Source: Dicaeum eximium | Taxonomy: Eukaryota > Chordata > Aves > Passeriformes > Dicaeidae | Assembly (NCBI GenBank): GCA_013396995.1 | Contig: VWZP01008265.1 | Span: 124,001 to 188,000 of the forward strand | Direction: 5' to 3' | Length of the DNA stretch: 64,000 nt | Shown: piece by piece, positions 46,108 to 56,818 of the stretch | Position numbering within the stretch: the stretch's first letter is position 1 | Layout: every line of letters begins with the position of its first letter | The notes under the pieces: model-generated | Database searches by the model: none | Told to the model about the DNA's origin: nothing | Seen by the model: only the letters and a program-made list of their open reading frames with translations | Translations under genes and position numbers: made by a program

Positions 46108-49100
46108 GCAGCTTACCTCCTGCCAGAAGATCTTACAAAGAAATCTCTAGCCAAAAAAAAAACTGTCTTCATTTGACAGAAAGGAGCCAGTAGACCCAGG
46201 CAAGAAAGCCCATAGTGAGCTGTTGCTGGTTGAAAATTACATAAAAAGATTTAAAATTATAAGCTTAACCAGAAAAATGCCAAAATCCTGAAAAAAGTCT
46301 GTAAATATTATTTATTTCATACATGATCAAGAGAAGGTTCTTCTCTTGGAGAAGAAAATCACAATTGGAAGTCCTTGACTGATCTTTGGTGCTTCTCATT
46401 ATAATATGATCTTAGGAATTGGCTTGGTTCTACTGAGTCAAAAAAGAACCAGAAAGGTCCAAAAGGGTTTCCATCAGATGTAGATTTTAACACAAAATGT
46501 GGCTGGGACCCTAGATAAAAAACACTAATTAAAGAAAAGTAGAACTGATTCCTTATTTATAGGCTTTAGTATTTCCTGGGATCAAACCCATTACTTCGTA
46601 ATTCTAGACTACAACCTAAACTGGAATTATAACAATTAAAACTCAGGAGTCCAAAGTAAGGAAGATTTACTCATGGTGGCATGTGTTTCATTAGCAGGTA
46701 ACGTGAAGAATCAATATTTTATGACCTGTCACATATTTGAGTCATCTGTCATGTTTTATCCTTAGATGTTGAAGTTGTTTGACAGCTCTAAAGTAGAAGG
46801 AAGCAAAACAGAAAAGAAGTTTTTTGCTGGTGTCACACTGTCAGAAAAATTTAACAGGTAATAGTCTACAACAAGCAATTAAAACACATTGGTCTCTTGT
46901 TACAGAACAAATTCTACTCCATGGGACCCGAGGGAAATGCATCTCATAAAATTTGCTATTTTTATGTAAGAAGCCAGCACAAACTATACTTTCCCCACAT
47001 GAAAAAAAAATCAAAAAGAAGCAGAACTGCCACTACTCCGCAGTGCACGGATGAATACTGATTTGGAGAGCTTACATAACAGGGAAGCAGAAAGATCCAT
47101 CTGCAAAAGCTCAGTTTGTTTTCTGCTGAGGTCCAGCTACTGATCCCAGAGTCAGTGCAACCACAGACCTACAGGGGAACACAGCCATATGGAGGGGACC
47201 ATCTCTCTGCTGTCCAGATAGAGAGCATAGCAAAGGAAGGTGATGAGTTCAGATGAAAACAAGGAAGGGATGAAGATGAAATGCCTGTAGAATTACCTCC
47301 AGGTTTAGAAGTGTCACAACTGCTCATGTTTTCTGTTTTCCAAGTTCCAGTTCTGAATCACGTGTTGTACTTCAATCTCAGTTTTTAAAAAAAAGGACGC
47401 AAACAAAACCAAACAAAAATCACCCTTCTGTGCCTCATAATTGCAAAGAAAATCACTAGCTCTCAGGAAATAAGAAAGAAACCAGACTTTTCAGAACTCA
47501 TGTTTATATGTCTTCCTGGTTTTTGAATGTTTGTGGTTTATTAAGTTTTTCTGGAAAACAAGGACTTTATTCCCTGAGCAGCACTAACAAGATGGGTCTT
47601 TTGTCTCTTCCAGTGTGGTACAAAAAAAGGAGACGTTTTCATTTTTATTTGTTTCTGTAGGTAGTTAGTCTAAAAGTAGCCAAGATTTTGTTTATCAGAG
47701 CATTTTCTTTCATTTTCCACATCCCCCTAGAGTAGCTCCTTTCATGTGTTAAAAAAAGAAGCATCAGAGAAAATTTCAGTCTCAACAAAATGGTATTTTG
47801 AATTGAAAATTCCTTCAATATAAAGTTCCTATGGATAACACCATAGAAAGTCCAAGAGAATGAAGAAATCTGAATTGTAACCTTTTTTCCTGTCTCCAAG
47901 CAATTGATAAGATGAGATTTGCTAGCAAAGGGGTGTGCACATCACCACAGAGAAGAAAGAGGATGGACAGACAGGGATGTCAGGGCTGGAGGAATGACCA
48001 CCAAGCTCATCTCCAGGGTTCAGTGCCCCATCACTTTGGGAACACCATGAAACAAGCACATTTACCTAACTACAGGCACAGCTGATGCTTTCCATAGTGC
48101 TGCCCACGTGGAGTGAGCACCACACAATGCAGGTACTCAGTGCAGGTGCTGGACTGAGTGTCCCAGACACAGCCCAAGCTCCCACTAGGCCACTTGTCCC
48201 TGGTCTGGACAACAGGGGCTCAACTGCCTTATCAGGCTCACTGGAAGAAAAGGAGGTTTTCCTTTTCCCTTGGGTTTCTGCTTATTTTTAAATGTGCCAA
48301 GACTGGCACAGCAGCTTGGCTCACCCTGCTGCAGGGACTTTGCTGCCAGCAATGCCCGGCCCTGTGGCCTCTGAAACCAGGCAGCCTCTGCCCTCCCCAG
48401 GGCTGGGCAATCTGACAGGATGTGACCTCTGGAAAAGGACACCAAATTAGGAGATGTTTCAGTGTCTGAGGCTATGAAATATTTAATCCCTGCTCTCTCT
48501 GGGATATGCATCATCACAGATTTGCTCTTCTGCTGCTGGGTGACGATGGCAGCTGACACACATTGACCCAGCTGCACCACACAGGCTGTCGCTCCACAGC
48601 AGAAATCCATCATTATTGTTTAAGCACCAAGGAGGTGCCTCAGTGCCAGATACCAAACAGGCAGCCCCTGCTCTGGAAAGCCAACACTGCCAGGGCCTCT
48701 TGGAGCCTCAGCAGGACCCGCAGCCCTGGCAGCCCCGGTAGGGCCAGCAGCAGTGGCACTGGTCCCTGAGCAGCCCAGCATCAAGGGTACACACAGAGTC
48801 TCCTGTGCTCCCTGACCTGGCTGACTGACCTAAATGAGAGGGAAGTATGGACAAATATCACTTGTCCAGGGTGTGGCAGGGTGGAAGCCTTTATTGGAGC
48901 TTTTCTAGAGCTGCAGATGGAGCTGTGCAGATGCAGCTGGACCTGACTTGCTTTCCCTTTGTCTTAGCTGCCCCCTTTTTACAGATGAGCTTCTTTCTGA
49001 GCAAACCTGTATCAGTGTCTTCTTTATCTAATAGGTTGTTCTGAATTATTGCTGCCTCTGAGAAACTAGTGACTGAGCTTTGAGGAATCCTGGTGAAACT

Positions 49101-50618
49101 GGGGTTTGGTTTGAGATGGTGGGCTAGAGATTTCCCCCCTCCCTGTTAGTGTTTGGTACTGGGTCGGTGCTGCTCGAGACTGCCCTGCTGTCTCTTGCTG
49201 CTACAGTGGTATCCTTACATTGAAAGGTGCATTTTACCCAAGATTTGTCTTTGGTGGGAACAGCCAAACAACAGGAAAATTGCCCATGTGTCTGTGTGAA
49301 TCAGGTGCAGGGTAGAAGGGGGAAAGAAGCCACCAAGGATTCTAAGCCCTAGAGCTGATCTTTTATTGTGTGGGGTGTGATCCTTCCGGAGTAGGAAATA
49401 AGGTGGACTATTTACAGCACCACATGGATGCCTGCCTAAGACTGCAGGGCTTGCTGGATACACTGGATGTCACCTTCCTGTTCTGACCCAGAGGATGCTG
49501 TACCACACTTGTTACTCGGGGCTCCTGCAAACCAGCTTGCCTTTCTGCATGCTCTTCAACTGGCAATTTCCTAACACAGCCCTCCCCTTCCTTCTCTGAC
49601 ATGTTTGGGGTCTTTTTCCCTGCACTGCTGATTGCAGTTTGCCTTTTCTGATGAAAGCTCTTCAGGGCAGAAATCTCTTTCTTTTACAAGAGTGCCCTTC
49701 ACACCTCTACAGTAACTCAAGAAAATGTTTAAGGGAATAATATAAATTAATAGCAATAATAAATCCACATGAATTGTCCAAAGCCTGCACAAATTGGGTT
49801 TGGAGCAAGAAAAGGAAAATGACAGAAAGAATGTCTTCAGGACCATGAGCATTCAACATTGTCCTTGCTACATATCAGACAGATGTTTTCATGACAGATG
49901 GTATTAACCAAAAAGTTCACCCTCTCCCTAGACCCTGGCTTTGCTAACTCCCAAATCCAGACTCTCTCTAGCTGAGCATCATCTAACCCCACAGAGATTT
50001 TTTTCAATAGTTTAACATGTAATTTCATACCTTTGGAAACAATTGTGAGCCTAATGTACAGTTCCAAATCCTTCCTATTTGCCTAGAGTATACAGACAGT
50101 TCATGAACATTCCTGTGCTCAGTAAGCTAATCACCAAACTGCACTTTTGAAATCTCAGACCAAAGCTGCTCCAGATCATTATCTTCCTGTTGCCCACAAA
50201 CATATAACTTGGCAACTGTATCTTTCTCCAAGGCAAACGGGATCAATATTTGCAGCTCATTAGCAGGTTTTGGTTGAGAGCCAACATTACAGCAGCCAAC
50301 CAGTGAGAGAGGAGCGTGACAAGATGAAGGATGCACAGCCTTGCCTTGGTGAGCCCCTGCCCCAGAGATGCTCTGGACAAAGCCCTGCAGCTGCAGGACC
50401 CTTCCCCTCCATAGGGAGCCCCAGAAGCCAGAGCCCCACTCCCAGTTCCTGCCCAACTCGTTCATCAGATTTTCTCTTCCCATCAGCACAAGTACATGCA
50501 AAGATAAAGTTTGGAAAACTTTTGGAAATCCTTTATGTGCCTTTGCTCAGCATGGATTTGTGCCATGTTCCCAGGTCACACAGGTTTGGCACTGGCTGAA
50601 GAACAGGGAAATTCTTTT

Positions 50619-50639
50619 CACACACACACAAAAAAAAGA
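50619..50639. repeat. (CA)6 followed by poly(A)
   Basis: Six CA units run directly into nine A residues. Confidence 0.85.
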
Positions 50640-51134
50640 TATTTTAAATGTTTTTATTATTCTGCAGCATTTAAGATTCATCAGCATTGATATTTTTCTT
50701 ATGTTTTCTGTGACATTTAAACGTCTTGCCATGTTTTAGTTATTATGTTAAAATAAAAAAATCAGCTTTTTTTTTAAGGAAATTTCATTCACAGAAATGT
50801 CATGCTGGAATGGCCAGAGAACTGTCACAGCCCTCTTCGTTTCTGTTAGGAGGAAACACTCACTATATGAATTGTGAATTCATCTGGAGAAATCCAGTAT
50901 GTTGAAAAAAGAGCAGAGCTCCATATCTATCACACCACTAAAATAAGCCCCATCGTAGCAGCTTCCTTACACAGAGATCCTGGCTGGCACCTTCAAGGAT
51001 CTGCTGCAAAATTTTGGCTTTCTCCCAGCACTGAACTCCCACTCTCTCTGTGCTCACAGAAAAGCAGGCTCAAGCCAGAGAAGAGCCTGAGCACACAGCA
51101 AAGGCAGTGAGAGGCTCTTCCAGGCTGGGGCTCA

Positions 51135-51161
51135 CCCACAGCCCCCAGCCCACGCTGGCCC
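51135..51161 (-). other. Potential G-quadruplex (minus strand)
   Basis: Plus-strand C-tracts CCC, CCCCC, CCC and CCC with spacers of 4, 2 and 7 bases. Confidence 0.55.
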
Positions 51162-53811
51162 TGGGCTCTGCCTCCTCCTGCCCTCATGGCCCAGCCCAGA
51201 CAAGGAGAGCTTTGTATCAGTGGCAGCAAAGTTTGTTCTCCCAAACCAAAAAATGTGCCAATGTCAACATCTAACATTGCCTAGCACAGGAAAACTCTTG
51301 GAAGATATAATGCTACTAAAGCTAGATATAAATTGTTACTAACAAAATAAAAAAAAACCCCAAAAGATTGTACAATGCCAATCCAAACATTTTCTGACCC
51401 ATATGCCCAGAACCTTGTCAAGATACCTCACTGACATGGCTGGATCCTCAGAGAAGCTCCCTGTAAACAAGCACATCAAAGTTTGTAACAGTTTGTAAAT
51501 ACAGGCAATGAAGAGCTTTCTGAGCAGTCTGGTCATGCAGCTTGAAGGCTGGAGAAACAAACAAAAATACCTACATGGGTAGGTATCCTCTGGGTAGGAT
51601 AGGAATCCTCTAGGTTCCAGAGGAGAAACTGAAAAACAGCTACAGCAAATGGGCATAATATAAAGAAAGTGAAACATTTTCTCATTTAACAGCTACAGAA
51701 CAGGAAGAGTTTAGGAATCACCATTCAGAGACTCCTGTTTAGTGACAGCAATTTATTTGACCATCTGGGCAAAGAAAGACTGCAGCAAACCACATGGAGG
51801 AAATAAAAATAGATGAACAACAAGTGACTGATTTTGCTTGACTTGAGCCTACAACTCTGCAGAGCAGGAAGCTACTTCATGTGAAAGACATTATTGATGA
51901 AGGCATTTCAGCCTCTTGCCAGCTTTTCCAACAACATACTAGATCTCCCATGCCAGCAAACCTGTCTTGAGACGTGACTCCCATCCCAAACTTGACAGAA
52001 ACACCACCAAGTACAAAAGACAAATTGATGAGCCTTCTGGACAGGGACCACCAGAGGAAGGAGCGCCTCTGTGATGTTCCACAGTAAAATAAAACTCTTC
52101 AGGAGAAAGAATAGGAGGCTTTTTGCTGTGTTTGTTCATGATGATAAAAATCTTCCTTTCCTTGACAGAAGCAAGAATATTGAAATGGAGGAAAAGGCAG
52201 CCTACTGTTCAGCAGGATCTGATCACGACATCCCAGTGTGCTGGCTCCCACCTCAGGCAGACACACAGCCTCCTCCCATGCCCAGGGCACACTTGCTGTG
52301 TGTGACAGCAGCAGGGGGATGGTGATGCCTGCCCTGGAGGTACAGCCATGAGCACCAAGCTGCCCAGATGAGGAGCCCAAGAGCTGCCTGCAGTGAGGCA
52401 TGGCTAGCAGAGCCATCACCCAAGGGAGCCCTGTTTCCACCATCCCAATCTGCTGCCAGCAGATGACAGAGATGGCAGCTACAACTTGATCCACCCTTGG
52501 ATAGGTGTCTATTCCCTCTGTCTGTCACTCTCCTCCTGTCTTTCTCACCAATATGTTGTATTCTTGGAGCTGCATTCAAGCCAGAGGAAAGCCACCCGAG
52601 CCAGGGATTAGGAAGGGTGGCAGGGAACCTTGAAGCCTGCCCATATTCAGAGTTTTAGAGCCTGTCACTGCCACCTGGCTATATTTAGGAGTAGTTGAAG
52701 AAGGGTCTTTCAGAGATAGGAAAACTGTCAGGCTCTAAAGAGGTGCCTTCTTTAAGCTGCTCTAGCCCCGTTCTGCAAGATTTCAAGGCAAAAAGATTCC
52801 AGCAGATTTCAGCTGCTCCTCCAGGCACGGTGTCACTGACAGGAGAGCCAAGCTGACTGCTGTGTGTGAGTTGGCTCATGGCTTCCCACCAGGCTGGTGG
52901 GCACCTTGCACCCCTGCCCAGTCAGTCCTCAATCTGTTTAACTGGTCTTACTGAGCCTTCCTGACCTGGGGCTGGAATCTCAGACCCAGCTTCTGCAAAG
53001 CTTTGCTCACCAGGAAGGCAGTCCTGGTGCACGATGGCACATCCCAAAAGGACTAAAAATACCCATCCTCAAGCTGTGCTCAGACAAGGTCTCTGATAGC
53101 TTGTTACAAACAAGCCTAATCTTTTAGGCTTTGCTACAAAACTGCCTAATCATTTGGTATTTCAGGCTGAAGATCTTCCATGCATGGGCAGCAGCTTCCG
53201 TCCTCTTCCACACGTGCAGTTAATGACTTTGTGCAGGGTAATTATAACTCCAGGATTCACACACCCCACTTTGTCCATCTCAGATTTAGGCCTCCCATCT
53301 CGTCTGGGTCTACAGTCCCTCAGAAGCCAACAGCACTCATCAGTCCTGGGAACCATCCTAAGATTAAATCAGTCATCCCAGGAGGGCCCTGTCCTGCTCC
53401 AAGGCCTTCCTAGAGCCTCACATCTGATGTCTGACTGTGAGAGAGCTGATGTTATGTGAGATGCATCTCCAGGCCTATTCTCTATCTGATCTCTCCTTCC
53501 AAAACATCTTCTCACCTTTCTCAAAACTTTCATCTGGAAGAAAACAAGAATTTTAAAAAGTCAAGACCACAAATGGTTAGGCTGCCCTGACCAACTCTGT
53601 GCTCCAGACTTAATTTCCAAATATGTCTCCTTTCATACCTTGGCACAAGGTGGTGACACTCCATTTCTCAATGCCTTTTTTTTTTATGAATTTTTCTTGA
53701 CAACCACATTTAGTCCTGGGGACTTTTGCTTATTTTCATAATAGCTTCAAAAAATATTCTGTCTGGAGAAGTCAAAAATGCAGAAAATAATGTATGCCTG
53801 CCTTGTCCCTC

Positions 53812-54018
53812 TTCCTCTTTACTGTGAGGGTGGTGAGGTCCTGGAACAGGTTGCCCAGAGATGCTTTGTCCCAGGATATGTTCAAGGCCAGGTTGGATGG
53901 GCTTTGAGCAGCCTGGTCAAGTGGAAGGTGTCCCTGCCCTTCCATGGCAGAGGAGTTGGAATGAGGTGACACTTCAGGTCTCTTCCAACCCAAACCATTC
54001 AATGATTCCATGATTCTC
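53812..54018 (+). mobile_element. CR1: CR1 LINE 3' end fragment
   Basis: Complete tail signature in order: TTTACTGTGAGGGTGGTGAG, CTGGAACAGGTTGCCCAGAG, TTCAAGGCCAGGTTGGATGG, GTGTCCCTGCCCTTCCATGG, AGGTCTCTTCCAACCCAAAC and CAATGATTCCATGATTCTCC. A relatively well preserved, 5'-truncated copy of the subfamily with the CCCTGCCC...TGGCAG block. Confidence 0.95.
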
Positions 54019-54435
54019 CTCCTACAGCAACCAAACAGCCTCTGAACTGACATCCATTTCCTCCTGCCATGTTTTAGTCATCACATAGAGCAGAAAAAGG
54101 GGGAAAAACCAATGTAAGATTAAATTGGATTTTAAAACTACAAGAATTGGCCAGAGTCTTTCAGGGAGGGCAGGACAGTTGCTGAGTGCATTAAGTACTC
54201 AAGGAGTGTAGCTTTAGGTCTGACAGTATGCTGGGCTTTTTCTTGTGAATGACAGCCTGAAAGTTGATGGCAAAGTTCTGTTCAGCTGTGTGTTGTACAC
54301 AGATGCTGGAAACCTAGCAAAATTGATTTGACTGGATCCTTCGACATTTTTCTGCTTCTTCTCAGAAAGCAATGTCTAACAAAACACCATTCTGTCTGTT
54401 CAGCCCATCATCACCCCTGAGGCCCTGAAACCATC
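54019..54435. other. Non-coding spacer between CR1 and LTR
   Basis: Unique sequence between the CR1 tail and the LTR. No gene or repeat recognised. Confidence 0.5.
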
Positions 54436-54467
54436 TGTCAGGGATGGAAGCAACTGCACTTGTAAGA

Positions 54468-54501
54468 GAGAAGCAACAATATACGAGAAGCAACAATATA
54501 C
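54468..54501. repeat. 17-bp tandem duplication inside the LTR
   Basis: GAGAAGCAACAATATAC at 54468-54484 is followed without a gap by an identical copy at 54485-54501. It lies just downstream, on the minus strand, of the LTR polyadenylation signal. Confidence 0.9.
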
Positions 54502-54507
54502 TTTATT
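54502..54507 (-). promoter_or_regulatory. LTR polyadenylation signal AATAAA
   Basis: AATAAA on the minus strand. A second copy lies at 54579-54584. Either could define the end of the R region. Confidence 0.5.
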
Positions 54508-54770
54508 GATATAAAACAGCGATTTAACCAAGTTGAATGGTAAATGTGACAGTGGGTTAACGAGATTCAATGGCAAGATGGTTTATTTACTGCATAGAGG
54601 ACAAGGTCAGACAAAACTGTCAGAGACCCTGTCCATGTGCCATGAGGTTCAGAAAGAATCCCCTTGCATTCTAAACCCCTTCTCAAAGACAAGTGTAGGT
54701 GTGGCTGAATCCAATCCTAGTCCCAGACTTGTTCAGTGGTTTGTCTGAGAGATTATATTTGCACAATCAA

Positions 54771-54780
54771 TCTTTTATAT
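54771..54780 (-). promoter_or_regulatory. TATA-like box of the LTR
   Basis: The minus strand reads GATATAAAAG, about 190-270 bases before the AATAAA signals of the same LTR. It is suitably placed for the U3 promoter. Confidence 0.5.
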
Positions 54781-55093
54781 CACTTGGCTAAGGTTTCAAA
54801 GTTTAGTGTGCTGTTAACCACTCACCAAGGTTCTGTTGCATCCAGGAATCTCTCAGCTTCGAGGAGTAACCTGGAGAGGTGACCCTCCTCAAGGGGACAC
54901 CCTGGCATGCAGCCGAACACTCCAGACAGCCCTTGGCTACCACGCTGCCACCCCACCCCCAAAGTCCAGAGAAAGCTGGGTGCAGCCATCAGAGCCCCCT
55001 GCTACTGGAGGCTGAAGCAGTGGAGGGGAGCACACCACCAGAGCACCCTCTCATGCTAGAAATGTGCTTGTGCAGCCATGAACTGACCTGACA

Positions 55094-56372
55094 GCAAAAC
55101 CACCGGAGCCACACATTTAGAAAATTCCTGAATGCTCCTGAAACCATTTCCTACAGTTCTAGAAACACTTCCCACAAGCCATGGCCAGGAGTTCAGCTGC
55201 TGCCACTAACAGGGTGAGCAAGATATCACCCAGCAGATTGAATAAGTCCCACTGTTCCACTCAGCTCTGGTTTCACAGGGTTTGCATACTGAATTGGGAA
55301 AAATCTTGTCATTTTTTATGTGATTCAATTCTATTTTATTGCAAGGAAGTGCTGCAGCAGAAGAGCAAGCTCACACACCTTCTGCTCATATGAGCTTCTC
55401 TTCTAATGCCATATGGACAAAACCATCACACAATTTCAATTCCAAAATTTTGTAAAAGTTTTAGTAACTCCTCAAGGTTTACTGTGCATTCTCTTTAACA
55501 CCTGCCCTTTCAGGTAGTCTTTGGCAGAGCAGGCAGTTGCCAGATCCTGCCTGCTGGTTTGGCAGGAAGAGGAGGAAACGCCTTGGGCAGCTCTGGTGTG
55601 GACAGGTCATTTATCATATTTTGTTGAGAAGGTGCTGAACAGTGAAACACTGACAGAGAGCTGCTAGCAAAACAGTTGGGGAATTTCTGCCCATTCTTCT
55701 TTCTACCTCCACAGGGCAGCCTTGTACCCTCCTTACTGTGTCTCAGCTGCTGTGCAGGTGTAGGCAGCAGTGCACAATTTATTCTCCTCCTGGCAACACA
55801 GCTGTTCCCAGCATGATCTGTGACAGCTTCTCCAAAACATACACTAGAGTTTCAGCTTGGATCATCAGGATTCTTGGAGAGGACCTGATTTGGTGCCTGG
55901 CTGTTCACTGAGAGCACAATCTGCCCCAGGGTCACTCTCCAGGTGATGGATAAGCATCTCCCCATGAGGCCAGGGCAAAAGATGCTCAGAGCATCAAGAG
56001 AGAAAAGGCACCCACAGCAGGCAGGGAAATGGGAATATATATAAATCCTCTCTCTCATAACACAAAAAACAAAACAATTCTCTTAGGCCACTCAAATTGT
56101 GTGTATGTGTTCTAAAGAGACAATTTTCAAGGAAATAAGAGATGATGGGTCACTGGTTGCTCTGTGCAGCTGGGCATCTATCTGCCTTTCATGCCTTTTA
56201 ATTATATACTCCTGGATATTGTCCAGGCCATGAACACATGTTGTCATTTGAATTTTGGGCTGTAGTGGCTACAAGTGGAGTTTTAACACACTTAGCATTT
56301 CACCAACCCTGATGTAAGCAACAAAACCATCTACCTGTGGTTGTAAGGAGCTGACCCAGATCAGTGTGTCCA
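55094..56372. other. Non-coding stretch, no gene seen
   Basis: Unique sequence between the LTR and the next CR1. No recognisable frame, repeat or RNA gene. Confidence 0.55.
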
Positions 56373-56818
56373 AAAAGGGCAACAAAGCTGCTGAAGGGCC
56401 CAAAGCACAAGTCCTGTGAGGAGCAGCTGAGGGAGCTGGGGATGTTTAGCCTGAGGAAAAGGGGACTCAGGGGAAACCTTATCATGCTCTATAACTCCCA
56501 GGAAGGAGGTTGTAGCCAGGTGGGGTTGGTCTCTTCTCCCAAGTAACAAGTGACAGGATGAGAGAAAATGGCCTTGAGTTGCACCAGGGGAGGTTTAGAT
56601 TGGATATTAGGAAAAATTTCTTCACCAAAGGAGTTGCCAGACACTGGAACACACTGCCCAGGGAAGTCTTGGATTCACTGTTCCTGGAGCTGTCCAAAAG
56701 GAGTGTGGATGTGGCACTTGGAGTTATGGTTTAGGAGTGCACATGGAAGTGCTATGTTAATGGCTGGAAGATGGTCTTAGGTGTCTTTTCCAACCTTCAT
56801 GATTCTGTGGTTCTATAA
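56373..56818 (+). mobile_element. CR1: CR1 LINE 3' end fragment
   Basis: Long, clear tail: GGCAACAAAGCTGCTGAAGG, GAGGAGCAGCTGAGGGAGCT, TTGGTCTCTTCTCCCAAGTA, ACAAGTGACAGGATGAGAG, GGTTTAGATTGGATATTAGG, AAAAATTTCTTCACC, AGTGTGGATGTGGCACTTGG, TCTTTTCCAACCTTCATGAT and TCTGTGGTTCTATAAG. It begins inside the end of ORF2/3' UTR and is the best preserved copy of its subfamily here. The open frames on both strands across it are by-products of the element. Confidence 0.95.

Larger units (their letters stand above)
42177..53811. other. Non-coding stretch, no gene seen
   Basis: Unique DNA. It holds two G-tract clusters (44144-44169 plus, 51135-51161 minus), two short direct repeats (44856-44887, 46073-46107) and GC-richer patches near 48.65-48.77 kb and 51.05-51.2 kb. 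Short frames on both strands, including 48185-48613 reverse (142 codons), are unrecognisable. No transposon was recognised over these 11.6 kb. Confidence 0.5.
54436..55093 (-). mobile_element. Solitary retroviral LTR, minus orientation
   Basis: The block is bounded by a perfect 7-bp terminal inverted repeat, TGTCAGG at 54436-54442 and CCTGACA at 55087-55093, so it has the TG...CA ends of an LTR and a length of 658 bp. Read on the minus strand, a TATA-like ATATAAAAG (around 54771-54780) precedes AATAAA signals at 54579-54584 and 54502-54507. A T-rich U5-like end closes the element. That is the normal U3-R-U5 order. The U5 side carries an exact 17-bp tandem duplication (separate entry). No clear target-site duplication was found at the proposed ends. 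No retroviral coding sequence adjoins it, so it is a solo LTR. The family is not named. Confidence 0.75.

Noticed and set aside
48185..48613. 142-codon reverse frame
   Set aside because: No motif; GC-richer patch with frames open on both strands.
56482..56697. Reverse-strand frame of 71 codons
   Set aside because: Antisense of the CR1 tail at 56373-56818.
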